Below, piece by piece: positions 19,045 through 27,862 of a stretch of 64,000 bases of DNA. A model generated the notes under the pieces. That model was not told the origin of the DNA, searched no databases, and saw nothing but the letters and a program-made list of their open reading frames with translations. Position 1 is the first letter of the stretch; every line of letters starts with the position of its first letter. Position numbers and translations under genes: made by a program. The stretch comes from Planctomycetes bacterium syqfu. GTDB taxonomy: Bacteria > Planctomycetota > Phycisphaerae > Phycisphaerales > Phycisphaeraceae. The stretch lies in the NCBI GenBank assembly GCA_020974905.1, contig CP087563.1, positions 6,510,001 through 6,574,000 of the forward strand, in the 5' to 3' direction.

Positions 19045-21807
19045 TTACGAACCGACTTTATCTTCAGCCATGGCTTTGCATGCTGCCAGAGCTTCGTCGA
19101 GTTTGCTTGCGTCTTTGCCGCCGGCCTGGGCTTGATCGGGACGACCACCGCCACCACCGCCGGTGATAGTTGCCGCTTCCTTGACCCAGTCACCTGCCTT
19201 GAGTCCCTTGGCAATCATGTCCTTGGGGACCGATGCGATGAAAGCGAGTTTACTGCCATCATCCGCAGCAAGCAGGATGGCTGCGTTTTCGCCATGCTTG
19301 TTTTTGAACACGTCCATCGCAGTCCGCAGCGTCTTGCCGTCAGCACCGGGGACTTTGCAGATGATCACGCTGCCGGTCGCTTCGTCAGCCAATGCCTTGG
19401 CAGTTTCGACGACGTTACCCGCAGCAGCCTTACTGGCCTGCTTGGCGTGTTCCTTGACCTTATTCTGCAACTCACCGAGCATGTCGCGGATTTTGGCTTT
19501 GATGAGCAGGGGAAGCTGCTTCTCGTTGACAGCTGTGGTGATCTCTGCAATCGCCGTTGCCAACTCTTCGACGGGTTGACTCTTAAGCGCCTCGGCACGA
19601 GCCAGCAAAGAGTCCGCCTGTGCCGTTGCCTTGTGTGCAGCAGGTCCGGTCAAACCAATGAGGCGACGGATACCCTTGGCAACCGCTTCTTCACTGATGA
19701 CGACGAAGCCTTCCGCATCGCCGGTCTTTTTCATGTGCGTGCCACCACAGAACTCAATGGAGTAGCTGGGCCATTGGTCATTGTCCGGGTCACCGACGAG
19801 ATCGGAAACCTTCGGGCCGATGGAGACCACGCGCACCGTTGACGGATACTTCTCGCCAAACACCGCACGCAGACCGTTGATCGACTGGCCCTGTTCCAAA
19901 GGCACATAGTCATAATTCACCGGCATGTCCGCTGCGATGTCCGCGTTAACCGTCTCTTCAACCTTTTCGATTTCTTCGATGGTCACTGCACTATTCTGCG
20001 TAAAGTCAAAACGCAGCTTTTCGTCATCGACCAATGAACCACGCTGATCGGCCTCGGCATTGACATGCTTACGCAACGCACGGTTGAGCATGTGCGTGGT
20101 GGTGTGATTGGAAGCGATGAGTTTGCGGCGTTGTTTATCGACGCTGATCGTCACGTCCTGTTCACCGGCTTCGATCTCACCAGCCCCGGAAGTTCCTAAC
20201 TGGAAATACACATCGCCGACCTTTTGGGTATCGGTGACGGTGAAGGTTTTATCACCGACGGTGATGGTGCCGGTGTCGCCGACCTGACCACCGGACTCGG
20301 CATAAAACGGAGTGGTGTCGGTGAGGACCGCGGTGACTTCGCCGAGGTCGAAGACTTGCACGTTTGTCTTGCCGGAGAACTCAACTTCTTCGTAGCCGAT
20401 GAACTCGGTGGCTTTGAACTTGTTTTTCTGCACCAACTCCACAAGGTGAGCAGTGACGTCGGTCTTGCTGCCACCAGCTTTGGAGATTTCCTGGTGTTGC
20501 TTCCAGCACTTTTCGAATTCGGCTTCGTCGACTTTCAGACCTTGCTCATCAGCCATCAGACGGGTGAGGTCCAATGGGAAGCCGTAGGTTGCATAGAGTT
20601 CGAAAGCATCTTCGCCGGAGATGGTTTTGTTCTGCGAGCCGGAGGCTGCGCGGTTGAAAAGTTCGATGCCGCGATCCAGTGTTTTACGGAAGGCGATTTC
20701 TTCTTCCTTGAGTTCATCTGCCACAGCTTGCGGATTCTTTTTGAGTTCCGGGAAGCTTTCGCCGAAGTGATCAACGACGGTGGGGACGAGTTTGTAGAAG
20801 AAAGGTTCTTCGAGACCGAAGGTTTGCTTGCCGAAGCGCACGGCACGACGCAGGATCGAACGCAGGACATAGTTGCGACCATCATTGCCACAGTGTGCCC
20901 CGTCGGAGAGGGCGAATGTCAGTGTGCGGATGTGGTCCGCAATGACGCGGTAAGCAATGTCGATTGCGTTTTCCAATGTGTCATCGCCACCGTCATACGG
21001 CTTGGCGTTGGTGACTTCTTGAATGGCTGCGAAGATCGGCGTGAACACGTCGGTGTCGTAGTTGCTGGTCTTGCCCTGAAGAATGCGCGTGATGCGTTCA
21101 AAGCCCATGCCGGTGTCGACATGCTTGGCAGGCAGCGATTCAAGCGAGCTGTCCTGCTTGCGATTGAACTGCATGAACACGAGGTTCCAGATTTCGATCA
21201 CGTTGGGATTGTCCGCATTGACGAACTTCGCGCCGGAGAAGTCGGGCGTGCCGTCGTAGTGGATTTCCGAACAGGGACCACATGGGCCGGTGTCGCCCAT
21301 TTCCCAGAAGTTGTCCTTCTTGTTGCCGGGATGGATACGGTCTTCGGGCAGGAACTTGCTCCAAAGTTCTTTGGCTTCGGTGTCCGGTTCCAGACCTTCG
21401 GATGCATCACCTTCAAAGTAGGTTGCATGCAGACGATTCGGATCAAGCCCCCAGACATCCACGAGCAGTTCCCATGCCCAGGCGATGGCTTCAGCTTTGA
21501 AGTAGTCACCGAAGGACCAGTTGCCGAGCATTTCAAAAAACGTGTGGTGATACGTGTCCTTGCCCACGTCATCAAGGTCGTTGTGCTTACCCCCTGCACG
21601 AATACACTTCTGCGTATTGGCAGCACGTGGGTAGGGCGGTTCCTCGGTTCCCAGGAAGTAGGGCTTGAACTGGTTCATGCCGGCGTTGGCAAAAAGCAGT
21701 GTCGGGTCGTTATGCGGGACAACCGGCGACGAGGGCACAAAGGTGTGACCGTGCTTTTGGGCGAAGAAGTCGATGAACTGCTGACGGATTTCGTTGCTCG
21801 TTGGCAT
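19045..21807 (-). CDS. alaS: Alanine-tRNA ligase
   Basis: Charges tRNA-Ala and clears mischarged Ser and Gly. The 920-residue protein has the class II core at residues about 1-440, with SSPVVPHNDPTLLFANAGMN, the TYHHTFFEMLGNWSFGDYFK motif and GPCGPCSEIHYD. An editing domain follows with the zinc ligands HTTTH (His568, His572) and CGGTH near residue 687. The C-terminal C-Ala/DHHA1 domain ends with a glycine-rich TGGGGGGRPDQAQAGG stretch, as usual. It is slightly longer than E. coli AlaRS (876), mostly in the middle insert. ATG 21807 matches the family start (MPTSNEIRQQFIDFF). A very long open frame on the opposite strand is an antisense shadow. Confidence 0.97.
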   Translation of the reverse strand: MPTSNEIRQQFIDFFAQKHGHTFVPSSPVVPHNDPTLLFANAGMNQFKPYFLGTEEPPYPRAANTQKCIRAGGKHNDLDDVGKDTYHHTFFEMLGNWSFGDYFKAEAIAWAWELLVDVWGLDPNRLHATYFEGDASEGLEPDTEAKELWSKFLPEDRIHPGNKKDNFWEMGDTGPCGPCSEIHYDGTPDFSGAKFVNADNPNVIEIWNLVFMQFNRKQDSSLESLPAKHVDTGMGFERITRILQGKTSNYDTDVFTPIFAAIQEVTNAKPYDGGDDTLENAIDIAYRVIADHIRTLTFALSDGAHCGNDGRNYVLRSILRRAVRFGKQTFGLEEPFFYKLVPTVVDHFGESFPELKKNPQAVADELKEEEIAFRKTLDRGIELFNRAASGSQNKTISGEDAFELYATYGFPLDLTRLMADEQGLKVDEAEFEKCWKQHQEISKAGGSKTDVTAHLVELVQKNKFKATEFIGYEEVEFSGKTNVQVFDLGEVTAVLTDTTPFYAESGGQVGDTGTITVGDKTFTVTDTQKVGDVYFQLGTSGAGEIEAGEQDVTISVDKQRRKLIASNHTTTHMLNRALRKHVNAEADQRGSLVDDEKLRFDFTQNSAVTIEEIEKVEETVNADIAADMPVNYDYVPLEQGQSINGLRAVFGEKYPSTVRVVSIGPKVSDLVGDPDNDQWPSYSIEFCGGTHMKKTGDAEGFVVISEEAVAKGIRRLIGLTGPAAHKATAQADSLLARAEALKSQPVEELATAIAEITTAVNEKQLPLLIKAKIRDMLGELQNKVKEHAKQASKAAAGNVVETAKALADEATGSVIICKVPGADGKTLRTAMDVFKNKHGENAAILLAADDGSKLAFIASVPKDMIAKGLKAGDWVKEAATITGGGGGGRPDQAQAGGKDASKLDEALAACKAMAEDKVGS

Positions 21808-22044
21808 GTTGGTTTTCCGAGTTCCGGACTTGCCGGGGTTTGGGGTACCGTGTTTTCTTTAACCGTTTTGAATCGCAAAGTATAGCGGATTTACCCGAAA
21901 AGTTCATGGGGCAGGGGGAGACGGGACGCGGTGCAATATTGGTCCTGTCACGTTGTGTGAAGGCGAGGCAAAAAACAGCCCCCACGTTTGGACGTGTTTG
22001 TCTGTGATATGTCAATCATTTCAGGGAAAGCGGAGAGTCGGGTT

Positions 22045-22890
22045 TTACCACCAGTGTTTGATGGATGAACCATACTCCAATTGGCAGAGGCTGTCTCCAT
22101 AGCTGCCGGTGGGGATTCCCAGTTCGGTGCGTTGACGCCAGTTGCCAGAGCCATCGACCATAAACACGTTGGCACCACCCGGCCCGCGATCCAGATAGCG
22201 ATTGGAGCCGATGGTGAAAGTGTTCTTGCCAGTCATGTGTCCGGAGACAGAGTCGAAGGACAGGTTGTAGGTGCGCACGGTGTCGACGATGATTTCGTCG
22301 TAGGCTGCTTCATGTTCAATGTTGTTATGCAGCGGCTCGACTTTATCAGGTAGCAGCTTGACCCACTGCGCGCTGGTGTCTTTGGCGTTGACCCAGGTGC
22401 CGGTGCTGTTGATGTTCTGACGCATCAAGCCGGTCCGTCCGCCTAAAACCGAGTAACCAATCACGGTGGTTTGACCACTGGCAAATGAGCCGATGTCGTC
22501 AGGGCCCCAGTAGCTGTCAGTGTTGGCTGCGGTATTCTTGGGACAATAAAAATTCTCGCGCGTCAGACCATACTGCAACATGTAATTACGCGCTGCGCCA
22601 TTGATCCGATACGGCGTGCTTGTCTTGGTCGCATTGATATCACCAAACTGACCATCGACACCCTCCCAGTTGCCCAGGTCTGGCAACTTGAGTTTGTTGT
22701 CATTGGACGTCATCAACATCGCCTGTCCCACGCCCCGGACATTGGCAAGACATTTGATCCGAACAGCCGACTCTCTAGCTTTGGCCAACGCAGGTAACAA
22801 GATGGCAATCAACAATGCGATGATCGAGATAACCACCAGTAGTTCAATCAATGTGAATCCAAGTCGGCAGGAGTGTGTTTTATATTTCAT
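22045..22890 (-). CDS. Prepilin-like secreted protein, copy 2 (tandem pair)
   Basis: A 281-residue protein with leader [11 protein letters not shown], then [12 protein letters not shown] and a helix ending [12 protein letters not shown], a prepilin-peptidase signal. The mature part has YCPKNT and ends near [17 protein letters not shown], the DG motif of this family, and a C-terminal HWW. It is clearly paralogous to the next gene upstream (23154-23990): they share NGAARNYML or [24 protein letters not shown]-like and GHMTGKN or GHIKGIN blocks, and Trp-Trp ends. This suggests duplication. No regulator adjoins; sulfatase genes lie 1.5 kb away. No strong ribosome binding site was seen before ATG 22890. 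Confidence 0.85.
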   Translation of the reverse strand: MKYKTHSCRLGFTLIELLVVISIIALLIAILLPALAKARESAVRIKCLANVRGVGQAMLMTSNDNKLKLPDLGNWEGVDGQFGDINATKTSTPYRINGAARNYMLQYGLTRENFYCPKNTAANTDSYWGPDDIGSFASGQTTVIGYSVLGGRTGLMRQNINSTGTWVNAKDTSAQWVKLLPDKVEPLHNNIEHEAAYDEIIVDTVRTYNLSFDSVSGHMTGKNTFTIGSNRYLDRGPGGANVFMVDGSGNWRQRTELGIPTGSYGDSLCQLEYGSSIKHWW

Positions 22891-23153
22891 GACAGTTGTG
22901 CTTTTTTACTCAGATAAATTGAAACCCAGTGGTCTACATGTGAAAACACCAAACATGTGATCTGTTAATTAATTATAGATTTCAATGACGCATAATCAAT
23001 GAATTTCCCTAGAGACATCATGTCCGCAGCGAGTTACATCCCGTGTAATGCGCATTCAAAAACGCATTAGTGGAATAACCAAGACAGACGTAGTGACATT
23101 CTCGATGTGTTCTGCCATGTGTTTAGGGACATGACTTAAGATATCTGGTTGGT

Positions 23154-23990
23154 TTACCACCACAGATAGTTGGAACTGTTTTCCAGTTGGTGCAGGCCGG
23201 ACCCTGAAGCGCCGTTGATGCCCATCAGATCCTCTTGTTTCCATCGACCTGAGCCATCGATCATGACGATGTTGGTGCCGCCTTGCCCCTGCTTGAGATA
23301 GCGCTTGTTGCTGTAGGGATTGATGCCTTTGATATGGCCGGAGATATCATCAAAATTGCCTGTGGTGTTTGAGCGTGTCACGTCGGTGACGATCTCGTCA
23401 TAGTAGGCTTCCTGCTCCATATCCATGCGGATGGCTTCGACACCATCTGCTGCCATGTAATACCACTTGGACGTGGAATCCCTGGCATTTTGTGATGTAC
23501 CTGATGCGTTAAGATTGGCACGCTGCAGTCCGACACGTCCGCCGATGAGGTTGTAACCGGTGATCGTGTAGCCATAGGTTGCAACACTGGAATTGAACCG
23601 ATCTCCGGATGCTGAACCCCAGAAGCCGTCCTTATTGGAAAGTGGATTGTTGGGACAGTAAAACGAATCACGAACCAAGCCATAACTGAGCATGTAATCT
23701 CGCGCGCCGCCATTGACGTGATACGGGCGTGACTTTTTGACCGAACTGAGATCATCGAAGTAGCCATCCCAATTGCCGGTGTCAGGCAGCTTCTGTTTAT
23801 TGTCATTCGATGCCATCAACATCGCCTGGGCAATGCTCCGCGCGTTGACCAGGCATTTAAGTCGTGTCGCCAACTGACGCGCCTTGGCAAGTGACGGCAG
23901 GAGGATCGCAATGAGCAATGCGATGATAGAGATCACAACCAACAGTTCAATGAGTGTGAATCCGACGTGTCGACGAGGTATATGTTTCAT
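23154..23990 (-). CDS. Prepilin-like secreted protein, copy 3 (tandem pair)
   Basis: A 278-residue paralogue of the preceding gene. The leader MKHIPRRHVG is followed by [12 protein letters not shown] and a helix ending ILLPSLAKARQ. Near the C-terminus GTNIVMIDGSGRWKQ carries the DG motif, and the protein ends LWW. ATG 23990 is taken because the basic leader starts there; the frame is open 24 codons further but that part is hydrophobic and untypical. It is divergent from the sulfatase at 24367, across 376 bp, so a shared control region is possible. The two paralogues may have arisen by duplication and then diverged in the exposed part. Confidence 0.85.
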   Translation of the reverse strand: MKHIPRRHVGFTLIELLVVISIIALLIAILLPSLAKARQLATRLKCLVNARSIAQAMLMASNDNKQKLPDTGNWDGYFDDLSSVKKSRPYHVNGGARDYMLSYGLVRDSFYCPNNPLSNKDGFWGSASGDRFNSSVATYGYTITGYNLIGGRVGLQRANLNASGTSQNARDSTSKWYYMAADGVEAIRMDMEQEAYYDEIVTDVTRSNTTGNFDDISGHIKGINPYSNKRYLKQGQGGTNIVMIDGSGRWKQEDLMGINGASGSGLHQLENSSNYLWW

Positions 23991-24366
23991 GGCGGTGCTC
24001 GTGGTCAAAAGGATGGGTAAACAAGATGTCTGCAAATAAGGTACGAAAGCACCAAAACCCAAATGCTATCAAAATTATAGGTCCGCAATTGAGGCATTCA
24101 AGGCCCTTTTTGCTGCAAAGGATAGGTTCAAAAGTGTTTAGGTGTAGTGCAGTTCGCAATAGGAAGATCGATTCCCTGATGTTGAATATTTGATGTATAG
24201 TTGCTGCAAATCACCAAGTGCGATAATGTCATTTGGTGCAGAAGCACGCTGCGCAATGCATCTGAGCCATGCCTTTCCCGTCTCTTGGATACGATCAGGT
24301 GCTGCAGTTCTGTCCAGTTTTCGATTGATATGTCCATGAAGTTATTGCACACAAGGAAGTTTCAAT
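23991..24366. other. Divergent intergenic region, 376 bp
   Basis: Lies between prepilin copy 3 and the first sulfatase and should hold both promoters. No AACCGG-type operator like those before the LacI genes is present. A short open frame on the minus strand has no family similarity. Confidence 0.35.
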
Positions 24367-25776
24367 ATGTCTTTGTCTCCCAATATCATTTTGCTCGTTG
24401 GAGAAGATACCGGTCGACATCAACATTGCTACGGCGATCCCTATGCTCATACGCCCAATCTTGATCGGCTTGCTTCAGAAGGTTGTTTGTACACCAATGC
24501 CTGTTCCACCGCGCCGGTGTGTGCGCCTTCGCGTTCGACTTTGATCATGGGGCAGTTTGCAAACAAGATGGGTTCGCATCACATGCGTTCGACATTGCTC
24601 AACCCGCCACGCCTGTTCACGCATGAATTGGCGGACGCCGGCTACCATGTGAACTGGGCTAACAAGACCGACTTTAACTTTGAACCGCCGGATGATTTTG
24701 CACACGAAACCACCGACTGGATTCGTGATCTGGAGATGGGGAAATTCCCTTCCGACAAGCCGTTTTTCTACTACTACAACTTCGGCATGACCCATGAAAG
24801 CGGGATGTGGCCGGAGACCTCAACCAGTAATCCATACACACTCGGTGAAGAACCCTGCGTTGATCCCACACTCACCCAGGGCATTCCCGTCCCACCGTAT
24901 TTACCTGATACGTCTGAAGTGCGTAGTGAGTTGTATCGCTATTACCAGAAACTTAAAATGCAGGATCAGCAGATCGGTCGTGTGCTCGATGCACTGGATT
25001 TACACGGCTTATCCGAGAACACCATCGTCATCTATCTCACCGATCATGGGCGTGGGCAGGTCCGCGAAAAACGTTGGCTTTATGAAGCTGGCATCCATTT
25101 GCCATTAATTATTCGCGCTCCGGGTCTCACCGATCCCGGCAGTTTCTGCGAAGAGTTGGTCAGTTGGGTGGACATCGCACCAACACTGTTGTCGATGGCC
25201 AATATGCCGATTCCTGTGGACTACGATGGTCGTGTCATTCTGGGTGAGAAAAAGCAGCCCGAACCACCGTGCATCTTTGCAGCGCGTGATCGCATGGATG
25301 AATGTTTTGATCGTGTCCGTGCTGCACGCAGTCGACGGTTCCTGTATCTGAGAAATGACTTCCCGCAATTGCCCTGGGCTCAGCGCCTGCGATACATGGA
25401 AGTGATGCCAGCCACGCGACAGATTCGGCAAATGCATGTCGATGGGCAACTGCAATTTCCTGCTGATCTATTCATGCAATCAACCAAGCCTGCTGAAGAA
25501 CTCTACGATGTCGTGGCTGACCCGCATTGTGTGCACAATCTTGCAGACGATGAACGCTATGCAGATACACTTGCCAGTCATCGACAGGAAGTCTCCCAAT
25601 GGATCGATCGCATTGATGACAAAGGCTATCTCACCGAACGCGAGTTAATCGAGCGTGGCATTGTCCAGAATCGTTTGGATGATGAATATGCTTTGCGCGT
25701 TGAGCCATTGCCTGAACCAACGCGCATGGGCGGTCTCTATGATTCGCATCTCACCGAGCAGGATGTGACAGCGTGA
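24367..25776 (+). CDS. Sulfatase, type I (formylglycine dependent), no signal peptide
   Basis: A 469-residue arylsulfatase-superfamily enzyme that hydrolyses sulfate esters, probably on polysaccharide fragments. The active-site signature is CAPSRSTLIMGQ with Cys52, which is oxidised to formylglycine. Metal-site residues include NIILLVGEDTGRHQ near the N-terminus and YLTDHGRG in the middle. The C-terminal part has ELYDVVADPHCVHNLADD, typical of the SGSH-like subgroup. There is no signal peptide, so the enzyme appears cytoplasmic, unlike the secreted hydrolases elsewhere in the window. Maturation needs a formylglycine-generating enzyme, not seen here. The gene converges with another sulfatase across a 93-bp gap containing a palindromic repeat. 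Confidence 0.9.
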   Translation: MSLSPNIILLVGEDTGRHQHCYGDPYAHTPNLDRLASEGCLYTNACSTAPVCAPSRSTLIMGQFANKMGSHHMRSTLLNPPRLFTHELADAGYHVNWANKTDFNFEPPDDFAHETTDWIRDLEMGKFPSDKPFFYYYNFGMTHESGMWPETSTSNPYTLGEEPCVDPTLTQGIPVPPYLPDTSEVRSELYRYYQKLKMQDQQIGRVLDALDLHGLSENTIVIYLTDHGRGQVREKRWLYEAGIHLPLIIRAPGLTDPGSFCEELVSWVDIAPTLLSMANMPIPVDYDGRVILGEKKQPEPPCIFAARDRMDECFDRVRAARSRRFLYLRNDFPQLPWAQRLRYMEVMPATRQIRQMHVDGQLQFPADLFMQSTKPAEELYDVVADPHCVHNLADDERYADTLASHRQEVSQWIDRIDDKGYLTERELIERGIVQNRLDDEYALRVEPLPEPTRMGGLYDSHLTEQDVTA

Positions 25777-25834
25777 TGATGCTGATACCGCTATGCAATA
25801 TTGACGTAAACGCAATCACAAATGCATGTGTTAG

Positions 25835-25868
25835 AAATAGCCGCGTTGCGACGCAACGCTGGTGCCTT
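25835..25868 (+). repeat. AATAGCCGCG palindromic repeat, copy 2
   Basis: AAATAGCCGCG followed by the core GCGTTGCG-A-CGCAACGC, a perfect 8-bp inverted repeat around one base, then TGGTGCCTT. It ends one base before the stop codon of the convergent sulfatase gene and could serve as its terminator hairpin. The best copies are at 32126-32204. Confidence 0.8.
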
Positions 25869-25869
25869 T

Positions 25870-27285
25870 TCATCGCAGTAGCGCCTCTGACCCGGGTTTG
25901 AGTTCACGGCGCCAGGGTTCGTCTGCATTGTGTGGGTGGATCGTCTGGAAGTTGCGACCATCGGTTTGGGGTACGGTGACCTTGTCAAAAAACGTGGTCA
26001 AGGCAGCATCCATCTCGTTGATGGTCTCTTGATACTTTGCTTCATTGATGACGTTCTTCGTTTCGCGTGGGTCTTTTTCAAGATCATAAAACTCATCTTT
26101 GAAATGACCATTGGGGCCGGGATACCGACGAATGAGTTTGGCGCGATGACTGCGGATCATGCGTGCGTTGGCATACTCGCAGAATGCGTAGTCCCCCACG
26201 GGTTCGCTGCCATAGACGCGTTGTATGTCACCAAGCAGGTCAAGGAAACTGCTACCGGGTTGATATGGATCATCCGACGCTTCAAGTCCTGCAGCTTCAA
26301 GCAGTGTTTCATGCAGATCACAATGGCTTGCAAAAAAGTCGTGCGATTTCCCTGCTGAAATCCGCTCGGGCCAACGCATCAGGCAGGGGACGATGATCGA
26401 CTCATCAATAAAGTTCTGAGGCGTGGTGCTGTTACCCTTCAGCCACATCCCGTGATGACCGTTGTTGTGACCGTGGTCGGATGTGTAGACGATCAAGGTG
26501 TCATCGAGAATCTGCTGCGAGTCCAGTTCATCTAGCAGTCGCCCAAGGTGTTCATCAATCACACAGACACCTGCAGCGTAGGCAGCCAACTCATCGCGAC
26601 GTTCGTCCCCGGTTTTGTCCGGCCACTTCGTCCAGCCATGACAGTTGGGGAAGTCTTCTGCCGGGGCACTGGGGACACCATGTTTACGGTACCAGTTTTC
26701 CAGGCGACGCGGCTTGCCGGAGAAGGGCGAGTGCGTATCGGTGTAACCGACATACATGAAAAAAGGCTTGTTTTGTGGGCGAATCTGCAGAAAGTCGATT
26801 GCAGCATCGGTGGTGATCCCCGGTTGATGGCCATGCAGCTCGTGAACTTGTTTGCCATCACAGTAGGGTTGTGACCCGTAGCGCGCGTTCGTGCCGTCTG
26901 CAACAAACCATGTATCGAAACCATTGGGCTTGATCCACGGGTAATGACAATGCCACTTGCCAAAGGCTCCGGTTTGATAGCCCCCGTTCTGGAGATGCTC
27001 AGCGAGATTCGGTAGGTGTCCAATCCCCGGGTGTTTGTCCATGATGCTGCGTTCGTTGATCCAATCGTGAATGCCATGTCCTGATGGATAACGCCCCGTC
27101 CAGAAGCTGGCTCTTGCTGGCGAACACACCGGGCAGGGGGTGTAAGCACGATTGAGCTTGGCACCCTCGTCAGCAAGAAACTGCATCGACGGTGTATGTA
27201 ACTCGGATGCGCCATAGGGTGAGGATGCCCACTGACCATGATCGTCGGTGATCAGTACGAGGACGTTCGGCGCTTTGGCATGCAT
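25870..27285 (-). CDS. Sulfatase, type I (formylglycine dependent), no signal peptide
   Basis: A 471-residue sulfatase. VLVLITDDHGQWASS gives the paired Asp metal ligands. The signature CPVCSPARASFWTGR holds the formylglycine Cys near residue 54. GAFGKWHCH and VYTSDHGHNNGHHGMWLKGN give the Lys-His and Asp-His metal and substrate residues. The C-terminus has EFYDLEKDPRETKNVI. It differs from the neighbour sulfatase in subgroup (CSPAR rather than CAPSR), so the two probably act on different sulfate positions. No signal peptide is seen, so the location is cytoplasmic by sequence. ATG 27285 is the family-like start. The pair is convergent, not an operon, so each needs its own promoter. Confidence 0.92.
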   Translation of the reverse strand: MHAKAPNVLVLITDDHGQWASSPYGASELHTPSMQFLADEGAKLNRAYTPCPVCSPARASFWTGRYPSGHGIHDWINERSIMDKHPGIGHLPNLAEHLQNGGYQTGAFGKWHCHYPWIKPNGFDTWFVADGTNARYGSQPYCDGKQVHELHGHQPGITTDAAIDFLQIRPQNKPFFMYVGYTDTHSPFSGKPRRLENWYRKHGVPSAPAEDFPNCHGWTKWPDKTGDERRDELAAYAAGVCVIDEHLGRLLDELDSQQILDDTLIVYTSDHGHNNGHHGMWLKGNSTTPQNFIDESIIVPCLMRWPERISAGKSHDFFASHCDLHETLLEAAGLEASDDPYQPGSSFLDLLGDIQRVYGSEPVGDYAFCEYANARMIRSHRAKLIRRYPGPNGHFKDEFYDLEKDPRETKNVINEAKYQETINEMDAALTTFFDKVTVPQTDGRNFQTIHPHNADEPWRRELKPGSEALLR

Positions 27286-27862
27286 GAGAGAACTTTCTAT
27301 TCCGCTAGTAACAGGACATGATGGTGACCAAGTCTATTTTCAAACATACTCCAATGTTCAAATTTATGTCAAAGGAGCAGCACACATCACAGGATTGCGA
27401 CGCGCAATGAAACAAAGATCAAAATCAAAATGTCCATCATGAGGCATCCATATTGAATCGGCATGTGATGTCAGGATCGTGTTGTTGATCTTCGAAAAAG
27501 CACGGTAAAGTTCTGTATAACCACGGCTTTGGTGAATTGGAAAAATGCATGTCAGTAAAATAGTGATATAGCGATCTGACAATATTTCGGATTAGTAATA
27601 TGCCGGTCGGGGTATATACAGGTCGAGTAATATTCACAATTTACAGATAAAAAGATAAAAAAGTATGGAAACATACCAGGTCACTCATATAATCCAAACG
27701 GAATGAGAGAGCGTTCCATCAAGTCCGATCTCCGCCCGATTTGTTCTCCCGATGCTTGATGTTCCGAGCCCTCGCCTGTTGTGTCTTACGCTGCGTTTTT
27801 GTTGCAGTTTGTCCATTTGCGTATTCGTGCTTTCATCCAGCCACGGTTCTTTCAGGAGAGCG
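27286..27862. other. Intergenic, 577 bp, divergent promoters, no gene recognised
   Basis: Separates the sulfatase from the octaheme cytochrome operon. It is AT-rich, with purine-rich and A-rich tracts near 27650-27670. An in-frame ATG at 27752 could lengthen the cytochrome by 37 residues, but it has no ribosome binding site. No operator, repeat or structured RNA was recognised. Confidence 0.35.

Noticed and set aside
20224-21885. A 553-codon open frame on the plus strand opposite alaS
   Set aside because: It lies wholly antisense to a clear alanyl-tRNA synthetase. Its composition mirrors codon use of alaS and it has no domain or ribosome binding site.
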